A stretch of DNA of 64,000 bases from NCBI RefSeq assembly GCF_936916975.1, contig NZ_CAKZGO010000005.1, positions 214,904-278,903 of the forward strand, written 5' to 3'. The first letter of the stretch is position 1; each line of letters starts with the position of its first letter. The notes beneath the pieces are model-generated. The model saw only the letters and a program-made list of their open reading frames with translations. It did no database searches and was not told the DNA's origin. The DNA is from an uncultured Dongia sp. (lineage in GTDB: Bacteria; Pseudomonadota; Alphaproteobacteria; Dongiales; Dongiaceae). Below, piece after piece: positions 18,662 through 27,674 of this stretch. The translations under genes and the position numbers were made by a program.

Positions 18662-19469
18662 CCGCAAATCGTTCCAGCAAGACTGGGTCGTCGAATTTTC
18701 GCGCCATCAGGCACCACGTGCCATCGATCTCGTCCAGCATCTCCAGCGTGACGGTTGCGGGATGAGGGAAGCCTTGTCGCCACTTCGTAAAGGTCGGGGT
18801 TCCACGCTCTGGAGCAACGCCCAGATGCAGCGCCAGCGTCTGAAAGAACATCTCATCTGGGCACAGGGTAAAGCGAAAGGCGTCGACAAACCAAGGGTTC
18901 TCGTTGAGGAAGTCCAGCATCTTCTTCACGGATGGGCGGCTGAACAGCCACCAACTCGACCCGCCATAAGGTTGAACGCCATTCAGCAACTTGCCAACAT
19001 TCCGTGGAAATAAGCGTGACAGAAATTTCTGGAGCGCCCTCCGTAACAGCGATGGCTTCATGTCGGCGAGATGCCACTCTTCTAGACGCCGGAGCGGCTT
19101 CGTCGGTGCCGGCATCTTGACCGCATCAAAAAAATCTCCGCGACCCGCCGCCAGCGCGGCTCGAATATCGCTGTCAGACCTGACGGGAAAGCATTGACCA
19201 CTCATCAGATAGAAATGCGAATTGGCCGGATCGGCATAGGCGCTGCGCAACAGCGCCAGCGACGCTGCCACCTGACTGAAGCCGGACCACCGGACGTTGA
19301 CCCTATCCTCAACGAAAGCACCCTTGCCCCTCAGGTGGATGAAGCCCGATAGGCTCGATTTTGTGTCGAGATGAATATAGGGGCGCCAAAGCGGTGCCGA
19401 CAGACGGTCGAGCAGCTTTTCCAGCAGGTGTGGTTTGTGGTGGGCCGCAATCAACGCAGCAATCTGCAC
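18630..19469 (-). CDS. Core-2/I-branching-type glycosyltransferase (GT14-like)
   Basis: The GTG at 19469 was chosen because it follows GGAGAGCCC and directly starts the conserved QIAALIAAHHKP strand; the open frame goes 42 residues further upstream. The protein has 279 residues. The family elements are the N-terminal AHHKP loop, an IHLDTKS segment, the VRWSGFSQVAASLALL block, the FYLMSGQCFPVRS block and a late CPDEMFFQTLAL motif with the likely catalytic Glu. Such enzymes transfer beta-1,6-linked sugars; bacterial members act on surface polysaccharides. The convergent SGNH hydrolase overlap may be chance or reflect a shared surface-glycan role. Confidence 0.75.
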   Translation of the reverse strand: MQIAALIAAHHKPHLLEKLLDRLSAPLWRPYIHLDTKSSLSGFIHLRGKGAFVEDRVNVRWSGFSQVAASLALLRSAYADPANSHFYLMSGQCFPVRSDSDIRAALAAGRGDFFDAVKMPAPTKPLRRLEEWHLADMKPSLLRRALQKFLSRLFPRNVGKLLNGVQPYGGSSWWLFSRPSVKKMLDFLNENPWFVDAFRFTLCPDEMFFQTLALHLGVAPERGTPTFTKWRQGFPHPATVTLEMLDEIDGTWCLMARKFDDPVLLERFAASDSAVARHP

Positions 19470-20143
19470 GGGCTCTCCAGTCAACGAAGCGGCGCCTATC
19501 TGCTCCGCAATAGCTCTGTATAGTTGAAAGGTGAGTATTCGGCAAATATATAAAGATTCAAGACGCCACGGTAGGCCCCGCCCGGAATTTAACAATTAGA
19601 ACGGAATAAAGGCATTATTTGGGCGCCCCGATGAGTCTTCTCAGTCGGTCACCAGCCGTGAGGGCCGACTCAAGGTAGAATTTCATCGTTTGACGACTGC
19701 TTTGTTCGGTATTGGTCTCAAAGCTGAACTTCGCAGTTTGCGCGAGGGCTGGATCTGCCGATTCACGCCGACCGCGGCAGAGCCTGGCGACGCAGGTGTC
19801 ACTGCCAACTTTCTCTTCGTCTCCACAACCAGCACGGTTCGTCGCTGCGCTTGTTTGGAGAGCCGTTCTTTTGTTTACGAGGGGCAAGTTGAGCGAGCGC
19901 CCGATAGAGCGTTCGCTTTTAGATAAGCGGGGAATCTCAACGAGGGCTTTTCGGCCCTTGTTCCTACTGGACGCCAGACCTTGAGCATCAATGATCCCAG
20001 CGCGGCACGAAAATTTGTATCTGATGATCTTATAGCACTAGCCCACTAAGGGCGATCGTCGCCGAGAGTGCTGATAGCAATTACGCAGGCGAGCCTTGGT
20101 CGATCCCGGTATCCCAGGGAAAGCGCAGCGATAGGGAAACAAT
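19470..20143. other. Long intergenic region without convincing genes
   Basis: This 674-base stretch lies between the glycosyltransferase start and the tRNA gene. Small frames exist (for example about 90 codons at 19615-19887 on the minus strand), but they lack a ribosome site, family resemblance and normal composition. A hairpin lies at 19939-19962 (9 bp with one G-T pair around TTTTCG). GC content is locally lower near 19550-19620. It could hold a degraded gene or a small RNA, but I cannot support either. Confidence 0.5.
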
Positions 20144-20219
20144 TGGTGGACCCGATCAGAATCGAACTGACGACCTCCTCATTGCGAACGAGGCGCTCTC
20201 CCAACTGAGCTACGGGCCC
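20144..20219 (-). tRNA. tRNA-Ala (anticodon CGC)
   Basis: Read on the minus strand, a 76-base cloverleaf is complete, including encoded CCA. The acceptor stem GGGCCCG / CGGGTCC contains the G3-U70 pair that identifies alanine tRNAs. The D-arm is GCTC-AGTTGGGA-GAGC, the anticodon stem CCTCG / TGAGG with loop TTCGCAA giving anticodon CGC, and the T-arm GTCAG-TTCGATT-CTGAT. It stands alone. Confidence 0.95.
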
Positions 20220-20501
20220 ACCCGCTGGGATTCCGGCGCGCGGCCGGAACGGGCGGGAATATGGTTGGGGGGAGGGGCGCTGTCAAGAGAAGGTTAAGGG
20301 CTTGAATTCCGGGCCGAAATCGCCATCTCGGGGTGGTCTTCGGCAGGCCACCGGGCCGGGGCCGCCGGGAGCCCGTCCGAATCCCCGGCAGAAGCGGCGT
20401 CCTAAGCCCTATCCGGGCTCATTCGGTCTCCTGCTTGCCTTGTCGGGGATGGCTGGCTTAGCTTGCCGGCGACAGCTCAACCAGCGGTGACGGAAACTCC
20501 C

Positions 20502-20783
20502 ATGCAATCAGTCGGCATTCTCATCGATACAGTCATCTGGATCTTCACCTGGGTCCTCATCATCAACATCGCGCTCGGTTGGCTCATCCATTTCAACATC
20601 GTGAACGCCAGCCAGCCCTTCGTGCGCGGGCTTGGCCAGATCACCTATCGGCTTACCGAACCGGCCTTGGCGCCGATCCGCCGCGTGATCCCCAGTGTCG
20701 GTGGGCTCGATCTGTCGCCAATCGTCCTTATCCTGCTGCTGCAATTTGCGCGCAATCTGATGTGGGAATACGTCATCACTTGA
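20502..20783 (+). CDS. YggT family membrane protein
   Basis: The protein has 93 residues from ATG 20502. Two hydrophobic segments, near residues 4-28 and 65-90, flank a conserved cytoplasmic or periplasmic P-x-x-R-x-x-P-x-x-G-G-x-D-x-S-P block (seen as PIRRVIPSVGGLDLSP). YggT proteins are linked to envelope and osmotic functions and are often encoded next to yggU, as here. It is the first gene of the yggT-yggU-folD-arfB unit. Confidence 0.9.
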   Translation: MQSVGILIDTVIWIFTWVLIINIALGWLIHFNIVNASQPFVRGLGQITYRLTEPALAPIRRVIPSVGGLDLSPIVLILLLQFARNLMWEYVIT

Positions 20784-21166
20784 TCCATCGGTTGATCCGG
20801 GGCTGCTACGAGCCGCTGCCGGATGGTATCCGCCTGCGTTTGCGGGTGACGCCCAAATCGCGCCGCGCAGGGCCGCAGGGGTTTGTCGATCTGCCGGCGG
20901 AGGGGAATGCCGCCGCCGGTGTCGCGCTCAAATTCGGCATCAGTGCGGCGCCGGAAGATGGCAAGGCCAATGCCGCCGTCATTGCGCTGCTGGCGAAACA
21001 TCTCCCTGTCGCAAAAGCGGCCATTTCGGTCGCCGCGGGGGCAAAAGACCGGCGCAAGCTGGTGGACATTCGGGGCGATCCGGCGGCGCTCGTGGCAGCA
21101 CTTGAAGCTTGGCTGGCTGATTCATTGAAAGACGACGTTTTGAAGGACGGGGCGAGCGCATCATGA
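20780..21166 (+). CDS. DUF167 (YggU) family protein
   Basis: The product is about 128 residues if translation begins at TTG 20780, which overlaps the yggT stop codon; a TTG at 20792 is an alternative. The family core is clear: [11 protein letters not shown], then the glycine-rich segment with PPEDGKAN-type sequence seen as [19 protein letters not shown], and [12 protein letters not shown]. No start codon other than TTG fits, so the 5' end is uncertain. Function is unknown. The stop codon overlaps the folD ATG by 4 bases, implying translational coupling. Confidence 0.82.
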   Translation: MIHRLIRGCYEPLPDGIRLRLRVTPKSRRAGPQGFVDLPAEGNAAAGVALKFGISAAPEDGKANAAVIALLAKHLPVAKAAISVAAGAKDRRKLVDIRGDPAALVAALEAWLADSLKDDVLKDGASAS

Positions 21167-22044
21167 GCGACCAGAAGATCATCGACGGCAAAGCCTTCGC
21201 CGAGAAAATCCGCACCAAGATTACCGAGCAGGTGGCCAGCCTGCAGAAGCATAACGGCTTCACGCCGGGCTTGGCAGTCGTGCTGGTGGGCGAAGACCCG
21301 GCCAGCAAGGTCTATGTGCGCAACAAGGGCGAGCAGACCAAGGCCTCCGGCATGGCGAGCTTCGAGCACAAGCTGGATGCCAGCACGTCGCAGGCGACGC
21401 TGCTCTCGCTCATCGATCAGCTCAACAAGGACCCCAAGGTGAACGGCATTCTGGTGCAGTTGCCGCTGCCCAAGCAGATCGACGCCCAGGCCGTGATCAA
21501 CGCGATCGATCCCGACAAGGATGTCGACGGCTTTCATGTCGTCAATGCCGGACGCCTCGCCACCGGCGGGCAGGGTCTCGTCCCTTGCACCCCCTACGGC
21601 TGCCTGCTGCTGCTGAAGGACCGCCTGGGTGATCTGGCCGGCAAGCACGCGGTTGTCATCGGCCGCTCCAACATCGTCGGCAAGCCGATGGCGCAGCTGC
21701 TGCTCAACGAGAGCTGCACCGTCACCATCGCGCATTCGAAGACCAAGGATCTGCCGGCGGAAGTGCGTCGCGCCGATATCGTCATCGCGGCCGTCGGTCG
21801 TCCGGAAATGGTCAAGGGTGACTGGCTGAAGGAAGGTGCCGTGGTGATCGATGTCGGCATCAACCGGATCGAGAAGGACGGCAAGTTCAAGCTGGTCGGC
21901 GATGTCGATTTCCAGTCCTGCATCGGCCGGGCCGGGGCGATCACGCCGGTCCCGGGCGGGGTCGGGCCGATGACTATTGCCATGCTGCTCCACAGCACCC
22001 TGGTCGCCGCGTGCCGCCAGCATGGGGTCGAGCTGCCGAAATAA
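21163..22044 (+). CDS. folD: Methylenetetrahydrofolate dehydrogenase / cyclohydrolase FolD
   Basis: This bifunctional enzyme of one-carbon metabolism interconverts methylene-, methenyl- and formyl-tetrahydrofolate. Its 293 residues are of family length. Signature 1 region ([14 protein letters not shown], with the catalytic Lys region Y-x-x-x-K) lies near residue 50, the [11 protein letters not shown] block near 100, and the dinucleotide-binding [14 protein letters not shown] near 166. The [13 protein letters not shown] signature ends the protein. It is cotranscribed with yggU by a 4-base overlap. Confidence 0.98.
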   Translation: MSDQKIIDGKAFAEKIRTKITEQVASLQKHNGFTPGLAVVLVGEDPASKVYVRNKGEQTKASGMASFEHKLDASTSQATLLSLIDQLNKDPKVNGILVQLPLPKQIDAQAVINAIDPDKDVDGFHVVNAGRLATGGQGLVPCTPYGCLLLLKDRLGDLAGKHAVVIGRSNIVGKPMAQLLLNESCTVTIAHSKTKDLPAEVRRADIVIAAVGRPEMVKGDWLKEGAVVIDVGINRIEKDGKFKLVGDVDFQSCIGRAGAITPVPGGVGPMTIAMLLHSTLVAACRQHGVELPK

Positions 22045-22092
22045 GGCCAAAATCCTCCCCGACCTCGAAGGATATTTGCTAGTTTGCGATCC

Positions 22093-22512
22093 ATGATTGA
22101 GGTCACCGGGCGCATAAGTCTCGACGAGCGCGAGATCAAAGAGAGCTTCATTCGCGCCTCGGGGCCGGGTGGGCAGAACGTCAACAAGGTCTCGTCGGCG
22201 GTCGAGCTTCGCTTCGACGCCCGCAACTCGCCCTCGCTGCCGGAGGGGGTGCGCGAGCGGCTGATGAAGCTGGCCGGCCGGCGGCTGACCTTGGGCGGTG
22301 AGATCGTCATCACCGCGCAGAGCCATCGCAGCCAGGAAATGAACCGGGCGGACGCGCTGGAAAAGCTGCTGGAGCTGATCCGGGCCGCCACCATTGTTCC
22401 CAAGGCTCGCCGCAAGACCAAGCCCACCAAATCGTCCCAGGAAAAGCGCATGAACAGCAAGGCCAAGCGCGGCGACGTCAAGCGCCTGCGCACCAGCCGG
22501 TCGGATGACTAG
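22093..22512 (+). CDS. arfB: Alternative ribosome-rescue factor ArfB (GGQ peptidyl-tRNA hydrolase)
   Basis: ArfB releases peptides from stalled ribosomes that lack a stop codon. The product is 139 residues from ATG 22093; an in-frame TTG lies 9 bases upstream. The catalytic loop SGPGGQNVNKV is near residues 26-36. The C-terminal 40 residues are rich in Lys and Arg and fit the mRNA-channel tail. It follows folD by 48 bases and overlaps the convergent DUF3553 gene by 4 bases. Confidence 0.93.
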   Translation: MIEVTGRISLDEREIKESFIRASGPGGQNVNKVSSAVELRFDARNSPSLPEGVRERLMKLAGRRLTLGGEIVITAQSHRSQEMNRADALEKLLELIRAATIVPKARRKTKPTKSSQEKRMNSKAKRGDVKRLRTSRSDD

Positions 22513-22697
22513 TCCAGTTCCCCTGCAATGAGGGTGACGGTCTTCAGGTCGAGCACAACCTTGCCCAGATGTTCAAAATTCACCGTGACGCGCTCGCCAA
22601 CGACAGTTTGAATGCGGCCGAGGCCCCATTCCGGCTGGTTCGGGTTGCGTACGAAGCCGCCAGGGGCGAGAGTGGCGGCTGAGAGAGAGTCGCTCAT
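22509..22697 (-). CDS. DUF3553 domain protein
   Basis: A 62-residue protein made of one small beta domain with the family pattern: FVRNPNQPEWGLGRIQTV, then RVTVNFEHLGKVVLDL. The fold resembles a short SH3- or KOW-like domain, also seen fused to UvrD helicases, but the function of stand-alone copies is not known. It is divergent from chpT across 26 bases, so the two promoters must overlap or lie within the coding ends. Confidence 0.8.
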   Translation of the reverse strand: MSDSLSAATLAPGGFVRNPNQPEWGLGRIQTVVGERVTVNFEHLGKVVLDLKTVTLIAGELD

Positions 22698-22723
22698 CCC
22701 CAGAGTCTATACGGACCCGGCCC

Positions 22724-23362
22724 ATGAAAATAGATCTTGCTGTCCTGGAACTGACCTGCTCGCGCCTGTGCCATGACCTCATCAGCCCGATCGGGGCGGT
22801 CAATAACGGGCTCGAACTCCTGGAGGACGAGCAGGACCCGGCCTTGATGGCGGAAGCCCGGGCGCTGGCCGCGCGGTCCGCCCGGCGCGCCAGCATCCTG
22901 CTGCAGGCCTATCGCAGTGCCTTAGGCAACGCCGGCAACCAGGCCAGTTTCGGCTTCGGCGAGGCGGTCAAGCTTGCCCGCGATTTCCTGGAAGGCGGCC
23001 GGGTGACACTGGCTGGCATCCCGGCAATCTCGCCCAGCGACCTGCAGACCGGCTTTCCCAAATTGCTGCTGATCAGCGTCATCCTCATGTCCGAAACCCT
23101 GGCCCGCGGCGGCGACCTGTTGCTGGTGACCGAGGGCGAGGGGCCGGGCGCTGGATTCAGACTCATTGCCGAAGGGCAGCAGATCGTGCTGGCCGACGAA
23201 TACAAGACCTTGCTGGCCGCCGATGCCACCACCGCCAGTCTTGATGCCCGCAATGTGCTGGCCTATCTCACCGGCCTGCTGGCCAAGCGCATCCGCATGA
23301 CGATCGGGGTCGCGCAAAGTGGCCCGGGACGTGTGGAATTTACCGCCACGGCGACCGCCTGA
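22724..23362 (+). CDS. chpT: Histidine phosphotransferase ChpT
   Basis: ChpT relays phosphate from the hybrid kinase CckA to CtrA and CpdR in alphaproteobacteria. The protein has 212 residues. The N-terminal helix holds the phospho-acceptor His17 in CHDLISPIGAV with the following NGLELL. The C-terminal domain resembles a degenerate ATPase fold (VLAYLTGLLAKRIRM near the end) without nucleotide-binding boxes, as expected. It lies just upstream of the chemotaxis genes and near ctrA, its expected target, so the CtrA pathway is physically clustered. Confidence 0.9.
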   Translation: MKIDLAVLELTCSRLCHDLISPIGAVNNGLELLEDEQDPALMAEARALAARSARRASILLQAYRSALGNAGNQASFGFGEAVKLARDFLEGGRVTLAGIPAISPSDLQTGFPKLLLISVILMSETLARGGDLLLVTEGEGPGAGFRLIAEGQQIVLADEYKTLLAADATTASLDARNVLAYLTGLLAKRIRMTIGVAQSGPGRVEFTATATA

Positions 23363-23535
23363 TTCTCAGCAATGGGACTCGTGGGACGTCTGATTGATTA
23401 AATAATTCAGAGTTTTAACTAAGGTACAGCGGCTTCACGCAATATTAATCCTTTTCGCCAAATATCAGGGTGCGAAATCGGCCGATCGGCTGAAGGTTCG
23501 CTGGCCATATCGGCAAACGGAGTGGGGCAGGCGCC

Positions 23536-26499
23536 ATGGACGATCTGTTAAGCGAGTTTCTGACCGAAACCAACGAGAACCTCGCCGTACTCGACGTCGA
23601 GCTGGTAAAGCTCGAACAAAATCCCAACGACATCGATTTGCTGTCGAACATCTTCCGATTGGTGCACACGGTGAAGGGCACGTGCGGCTTTCTCGGCCTG
23701 CCGCGCCTTGAATCAGTCGCCCATGCCGGCGAGAACGTGCTCGGCAAGGTCCGCGACGGCGAATTGGAAGTCGATTCCCAAGCAGTCACCCTGATCCTGG
23801 GCTGCCTCGATCGCATCCGCACCATTATGGGCGATCTTGAGGCGACCGGCACGGAGCCGCAGGGCGACGATTCGGCACTCATCAAGAGCCTCAATGCCTT
23901 CGCCGATGGTGGCAAGGCTGCTGCACCGGCACCGGTTGCGGCCCCGGCAGCTGCCGCGCCGACGCCGGCCGGCCCGCCCGCCAAGGCCGGCGCCACGATC
24001 TATGAGCAGATCGGCGGTATGGGCACGGTCGATGCCGTGGTCGAGGTCATGTTCTCGCGCATCACCGGCGATCTCCGCGTCAAATCCGTGTTCGACGGCG
24101 AAAGCATCGATCACCTGCAAGGTCATATGCGCGAGTATCTCGCGAAGCTGTGCGGTGGTCCGGATTCCAACACCCCCAACCCACTGGCCGGTCGCGCCAT
24201 GTCGGATGCCCAGTTCGATGCCTTCTCCGGTCATCTGCAGGCGGCTCTCAACACGCTTGAAGTTCCTCAGCAGATCGCCGCGATGGTCATGGGCATGATC
24301 TTCGCCGGTCGTGAGGAAGCCACTGGCAGCGCCGCCGCAGCCGCCGAGGCGGTCGAAGCAGCCCCACCGCCTCCCGAGGTCAAGCCTGCCAAGGCGGCGA
24401 CAGCCAAGAAAGAAGCGCCGGTCGATGGCGAGGCCAAGGAATCGGCCATTGCCAACCAGAGCATCCGGGTGAACGTCGAGCTGCTCGAAAATCTGATGAC
24501 CATGGTCAGCGAATTGGTGCTGACCCGCAACCAGGTGCTGCAGATCCTGCGCAAGCACAAGGACAGCGAATTCGCTGCCCCCTTGCAGCGCTTGAACCAT
24601 GTCACGTCGGAGTTGCAGGAAGGCGTCATGAAGACGCGCATGCAGCCGATCGGCAATGCCTGGGCCAAGCTGCCGCGCATCATCCGCGACCTCAGCCACG
24701 AACTGAAGAAGAAGATCGACCTGATCATGATCGGTCAGGATACCGAGCTTGATCGCCAGGTCCTTGAGATGATCAAGGACCCGCTCACCCACATGGTGCG
24801 CAACTCGGCCGATCACGCGATCGAAATTCCGGAAGAGCGCCGCCGAGCCGGCAAGGCGGAAACCGGCAAGATCACCTTGAACGCCTATCACGAAGGCGGC
24901 CATATCATCATCGAAGTGAACGATGACGGTAAGGGCCTCGCCCTCGACAAGATCAAGGCGAAGATTCTCCAGAACAACCTCGCCACTGAAGGCGAGCTGG
25001 AGAACATGTCGGATCAGCAGATCCAGCAATATATCTTCAAAGCCGGCTTCTCGACCGCCGCCAAGGTAACCTCGGTTTCGGGTCGCGGCGTCGGCATGGA
25101 CGTCGTGCGTACCAATATCGAAAAGATCGGCGGCACCATCGAGCTGCGTTCGGTCGAAGGCAAGGGTACCAGCTTCTCGATCAAGATCCCGCTCACCCTC
25201 GCGATCGTCTCGGCCCTGGTGGTCGAATGCGCAGAGGAACGCTTTGCCATCCCGCAGATCAGCGTCGTCGAACTCGTCCGTGCCAGCCCGACCGGCGAAT
25301 TGAAGGTCGAACGCATCAACGACACGCCGATCTTGCGTCTGCGCAACAAGCTGCTGCCGCTCGTTTCCTTGCGCGAGAAGCTGAAGCTGGAGGCGAAATC
25401 CGACCGCAGCAGCGACGATACCTTCATCGTCGTGACGCAGGTCGGTACCTATCAGTTCGGCATCATGGTCGATCGCGTGTTCGACACCGAAGAAATCGTC
25501 GTGAAGCCGGTGGCACCGATCCTGCGCCATATCGAAGTATTCTCGGGCAACACCATCCTGGGCGATGGCTCGGTCATCATGATCCTGGATCCCAACGGCA
25601 TTGCTGCCACCTCGGGTCAGATCAGCATGGGCGATGCGGGCGAAGCCGAAAAGCAGGCTCTGCGCAGCCGCGCCCATGGCGACGAAGCGGTGCCGTTGCT
25701 GTTGTTTCGTGCCGGTACGGGTGCACCCAAGGCTGTGCCGCTGGCGCTCGTGGCGCGCCTCGAAGAAATCGAACGCAAGACCATCGAACGGTCGAACGAT
25801 CGACTTGTCGTGCAGTATCGCGGCCAGTTGATGCCGTTGGTGCCGCTCGAAGGCTATCCCGATCTCAACGTCGGCGAAGGCCGCCAGCCGGTGCTGGTGT
25901 TCTCCGACCGCGAGCATTCCATGGGCCTGATGGTCGACGAGATCGTCGACATCGTCGAGGCGAAGCTCAATGTCGATCTGGCGGCCGATACGCCGGGCCG
26001 TCTGGGCAGCGCCATCATCGCAGGCCAGGCGACCGATATCATCGATACCGGTTTCTTCCTGTCACAAGCCTTCTCGGATTGGTTCGGTTCGAGCCGCGCT
26101 GATGCGACGGGCGATGCGACGAAGCGCGTGCTGATGGTCGATGACAGTGCCTTCTTCCGCAACCTGCTGGCACCGCAATTGTCGGCGGCTGGTTTCTCGG
26201 TCACCGCGGTGGACAGTGGCGACAAAGCCCTGGAACTGGCGGAAGCCGGCGAAGAATTCGACCTGATCATCTCCGATATCGAGATGCCGGGCATGGACGG
26301 TTTTGCCTTCTGCGAGGCGGTCAAGAAGAGCGGCCGCTGGCAGACCACACCGATCATTGCCCTGTCGTCTCATGCCAGCCCGAAGGAATTGGCCAAAGGC
26401 CGCCAGGTCGGGTTCGACGATTACGTCGCCAAATACGATCGCGAGGGACTGGTACATACCCTTAACGAAGCCCTTTCTGAAGTGCGAGGTGCCGCATGA
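23536..26499 (+). CDS. cheA: Hybrid chemotaxis kinase CheA with inserted globin-like domain
   Basis: CheA receives signals from chemoreceptors and phosphorylates CheY and CheB. The 987 residues are much longer than usual (about 650-750). Order: Hpt domain (about 1-125, His44 in LVHTVKGTCGFLG), Pro/Ala linker, truncated-hemoglobin-like domain (about 153-258), second linker, dimerisation (306-370), HATPase with N-box HMVRNSADH, G1 NDDGKG and G2 GRGVGMD, a CheW-like domain (about 555-690), a second CheW-like domain (about 717-850), and a receiver (864-985, acidic pair 869-870, Asp914, Lys966). The globin-like part has the GG-P and C-terminal helix features of the group 1 family but lacks the segment holding the proximal His. 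It overlaps cheW by 4 bases. Confidence 0.95.
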   Translation: MDDLLSEFLTETNENLAVLDVELVKLEQNPNDIDLLSNIFRLVHTVKGTCGFLGLPRLESVAHAGENVLGKVRDGELEVDSQAVTLILGCLDRIRTIMGDLEATGTEPQGDDSALIKSLNAFADGGKAAAPAPVAAPAAAAPTPAGPPAKAGATIYEQIGGMGTVDAVVEVMFSRITGDLRVKSVFDGESIDHLQGHMREYLAKLCGGPDSNTPNPLAGRAMSDAQFDAFSGHLQAALNTLEVPQQIAAMVMGMIFAGREEATGSAAAAAEAVEAAPPPPEVKPAKAATAKKEAPVDGEAKESAIANQSIRVNVELLENLMTMVSELVLTRNQVLQILRKHKDSEFAAPLQRLNHVTSELQEGVMKTRMQPIGNAWAKLPRIIRDLSHELKKKIDLIMIGQDTELDRQVLEMIKDPLTHMVRNSADHAIEIPEERRRAGKAETGKITLNAYHEGGHIIIEVNDDGKGLALDKIKAKILQNNLATEGELENMSDQQIQQYIFKAGFSTAAKVTSVSGRGVGMDVVRTNIEKIGGTIELRSVEGKGTSFSIKIPLTLAIVSALVVECAEERFAIPQISVVELVRASPTGELKVERINDTPILRLRNKLLPLVSLREKLKLEAKSDRSSDDTFIVVTQVGTYQFGIMVDRVFDTEEIVVKPVAPILRHIEVFSGNTILGDGSVIMILDPNGIAATSGQISMGDAGEAEKQALRSRAHGDEAVPLLLFRAGTGAPKAVPLALVARLEEIERKTIERSNDRLVVQYRGQLMPLVPLEGYPDLNVGEGRQPVLVFSDREHSMGLMVDEIVDIVEAKLNVDLAADTPGRLGSAIIAGQATDIIDTGFFLSQAFSDWFGSSRADATGDATKRVLMVDDSAFFRNLLAPQLSAAGFSVTAVDSGDKALELAEAGEEFDLIISDIEMPGMDGFAFCEAVKKSGRWQTTPIIALSSHASPKELAKGRQVGFDDYVAKYDREGLVHTLNEALSEVRGAA

Positions 26500-27002
26500 G
26501 CGGTATGAACAACGGTGTCGACCATGAAGCCGGCACAAGCAGCTCCAGCACCAACAGCGGTGAGCAGCGCGACTATGTGACGATGTCGATCGGCGATCAG
26601 ATGTTCGGCATCCCCGTCCTCACCGTACAGGACGTGCTGGGGCCGCAGAACATCGCCCGTGTGCCGCTGGCGCCGCCGGAAGTTGCCGGCAGCCTCAATC
26701 TGCGTGGCCGCATCGTCACGGCGATCGATGTCCGCCCACGCCTGGGTCTGCCGACGCGCGAAGGTGGCAAGGCCGCCATGTCGGTGGTGGTCGAGCATGA
26801 AAACGAACTCTACAGCCTGCTGGTCGACAGCGTGGGCGAGGTGCTCAGCCTCAACGCGCGCGACTACCAGCGCAACCCGCCAACGCTCAGTCCGCGCCTG
26901 CGAGAATTCTCCGACGGTATCTACCGGCTGAATGGATCGTTGCTGGTGGTGTTGAGCGTCGGGTCATTGCTCGATTTCGGCAATCGCGCGGACGTGGCCT
27001 GA
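26496..27002 (+). CDS. cheW: Chemotaxis coupling protein CheW
   Basis: CheW links chemoreceptors to CheA. The protein has 168 residues: a Ser/Thr/Asn-rich N-terminal 25 residues, then a CheW domain from DYVTMSIGDQMFGI onward with the conserved LNLRGRIVTAIDVRPRLGL strand pair and the D-S-V-G-E-V-L segment. It is translationally coupled to cheA through the 4-base overlap. A 262-base gap with no gene follows before cheY. Confidence 0.95.
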   Translation: MSGMNNGVDHEAGTSSSSTNSGEQRDYVTMSIGDQMFGIPVLTVQDVLGPQNIARVPLAPPEVAGSLNLRGRIVTAIDVRPRLGLPTREGGKAAMSVVVEHENELYSLLVDSVGEVLSLNARDYQRNPPTLSPRLREFSDGIYRLNGSLLVVLSVGSLLDFGNRADVA

Positions 27003-27264
27003 AGATAACACGTGCGGGCGGTGCCAGCTGTCGCTCGTAGAATAAAGACGTAGAATTTGCGAGACGGGCGGCATCTGGGGGTAGGCGGCGTGTGTACGAT
27101 GGGAGAATCTCTTTCGATATAGGGAATTCGGCTAAAAACCGTGGTACGACGATTGACGGACCCGGTGCTGGCTGACTATTGATTAGAGAGAAGGCCTTGC
27201 ATCGCGGCGTTGGCAGGTTTCTGGACGGTCGCAAGTAGGTACGCTCGACGAACGGAGTTTCTGA

Positions 27265-27630
27265 ATGAAGTCTTGCCTGGTCGTTGACGATTCGAAAGTC
27301 GTCCGCATGGTGGCCCGAAAGATCCTCGAGGGCCTTAACTTTCAGATCGTCGAAGCCGAGAACGGCAAATTGGCCATGGAGGAATGCTCCAAGGCCATGC
27401 CGGACGCGATCCTGCTGGACTGGAACATGCCAGTCATGAGCGGTATCGAGTTTCTGCGCCTTTTGCGCAAGATGGATGGTGGGCAGACTCCCATCGTTGT
27501 GTTCTGCACCACCGAGAACGACATTCAGCATATTCAGGAAGCCATCACGGCCGGCGCCAATGAGTACATCATGAAGCCGTTCGACAGCGAGATCATCGAA
27601 TCGAAGTTCTCTCAGGTCGGATTGTTGTGA
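27265..27630 (+). CDS. cheY: Chemotaxis response regulator CheY
   Basis: A single receiver domain of 121 residues. The acidic pair Asp8-Asp9, the phospho-acceptor Asp52 in LLDWNMP, the Thr in FCTTEND and the Lys in YIMKPFD are all present. CheY carries the signal from CheA to the flagellar motor switch. GAACGGAGTTTCTGA before the ATG gives a good ribosome site. It precedes cheB by 44 bases. Confidence 0.93.
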   Translation: MKSCLVVDDSKVVRMVARKILEGLNFQIVEAENGKLAMEECSKAMPDAILLDWNMPVMSGIEFLRLLRKMDGGQTPIVVFCTTENDIQHIQEAITAGANEYIMKPFDSEIIESKFSQVGLL

Positions 27631-27674
27631 TCGCGCCCATTACTGTGAAAAGCAGGCTGGGATAGGTTCGCGCA

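Noticed and set aside
19615..19887. 90-codon open frame between the glycosyltransferase and the tRNA
   Set aside because: It has no ribosome site, no family pattern and unusual composition.
20806..22326. 506-codon open frame opposite folD and arfB
   Set aside because: It covers two certain genes in antisense; it is explained by high GC in the third codon position.
23713..25917. 734-codon open frame opposite cheA
   Set aside because: It is an antisense shadow of a GC-rich gene; the product has no family features, while CheA is certain on the other strand.
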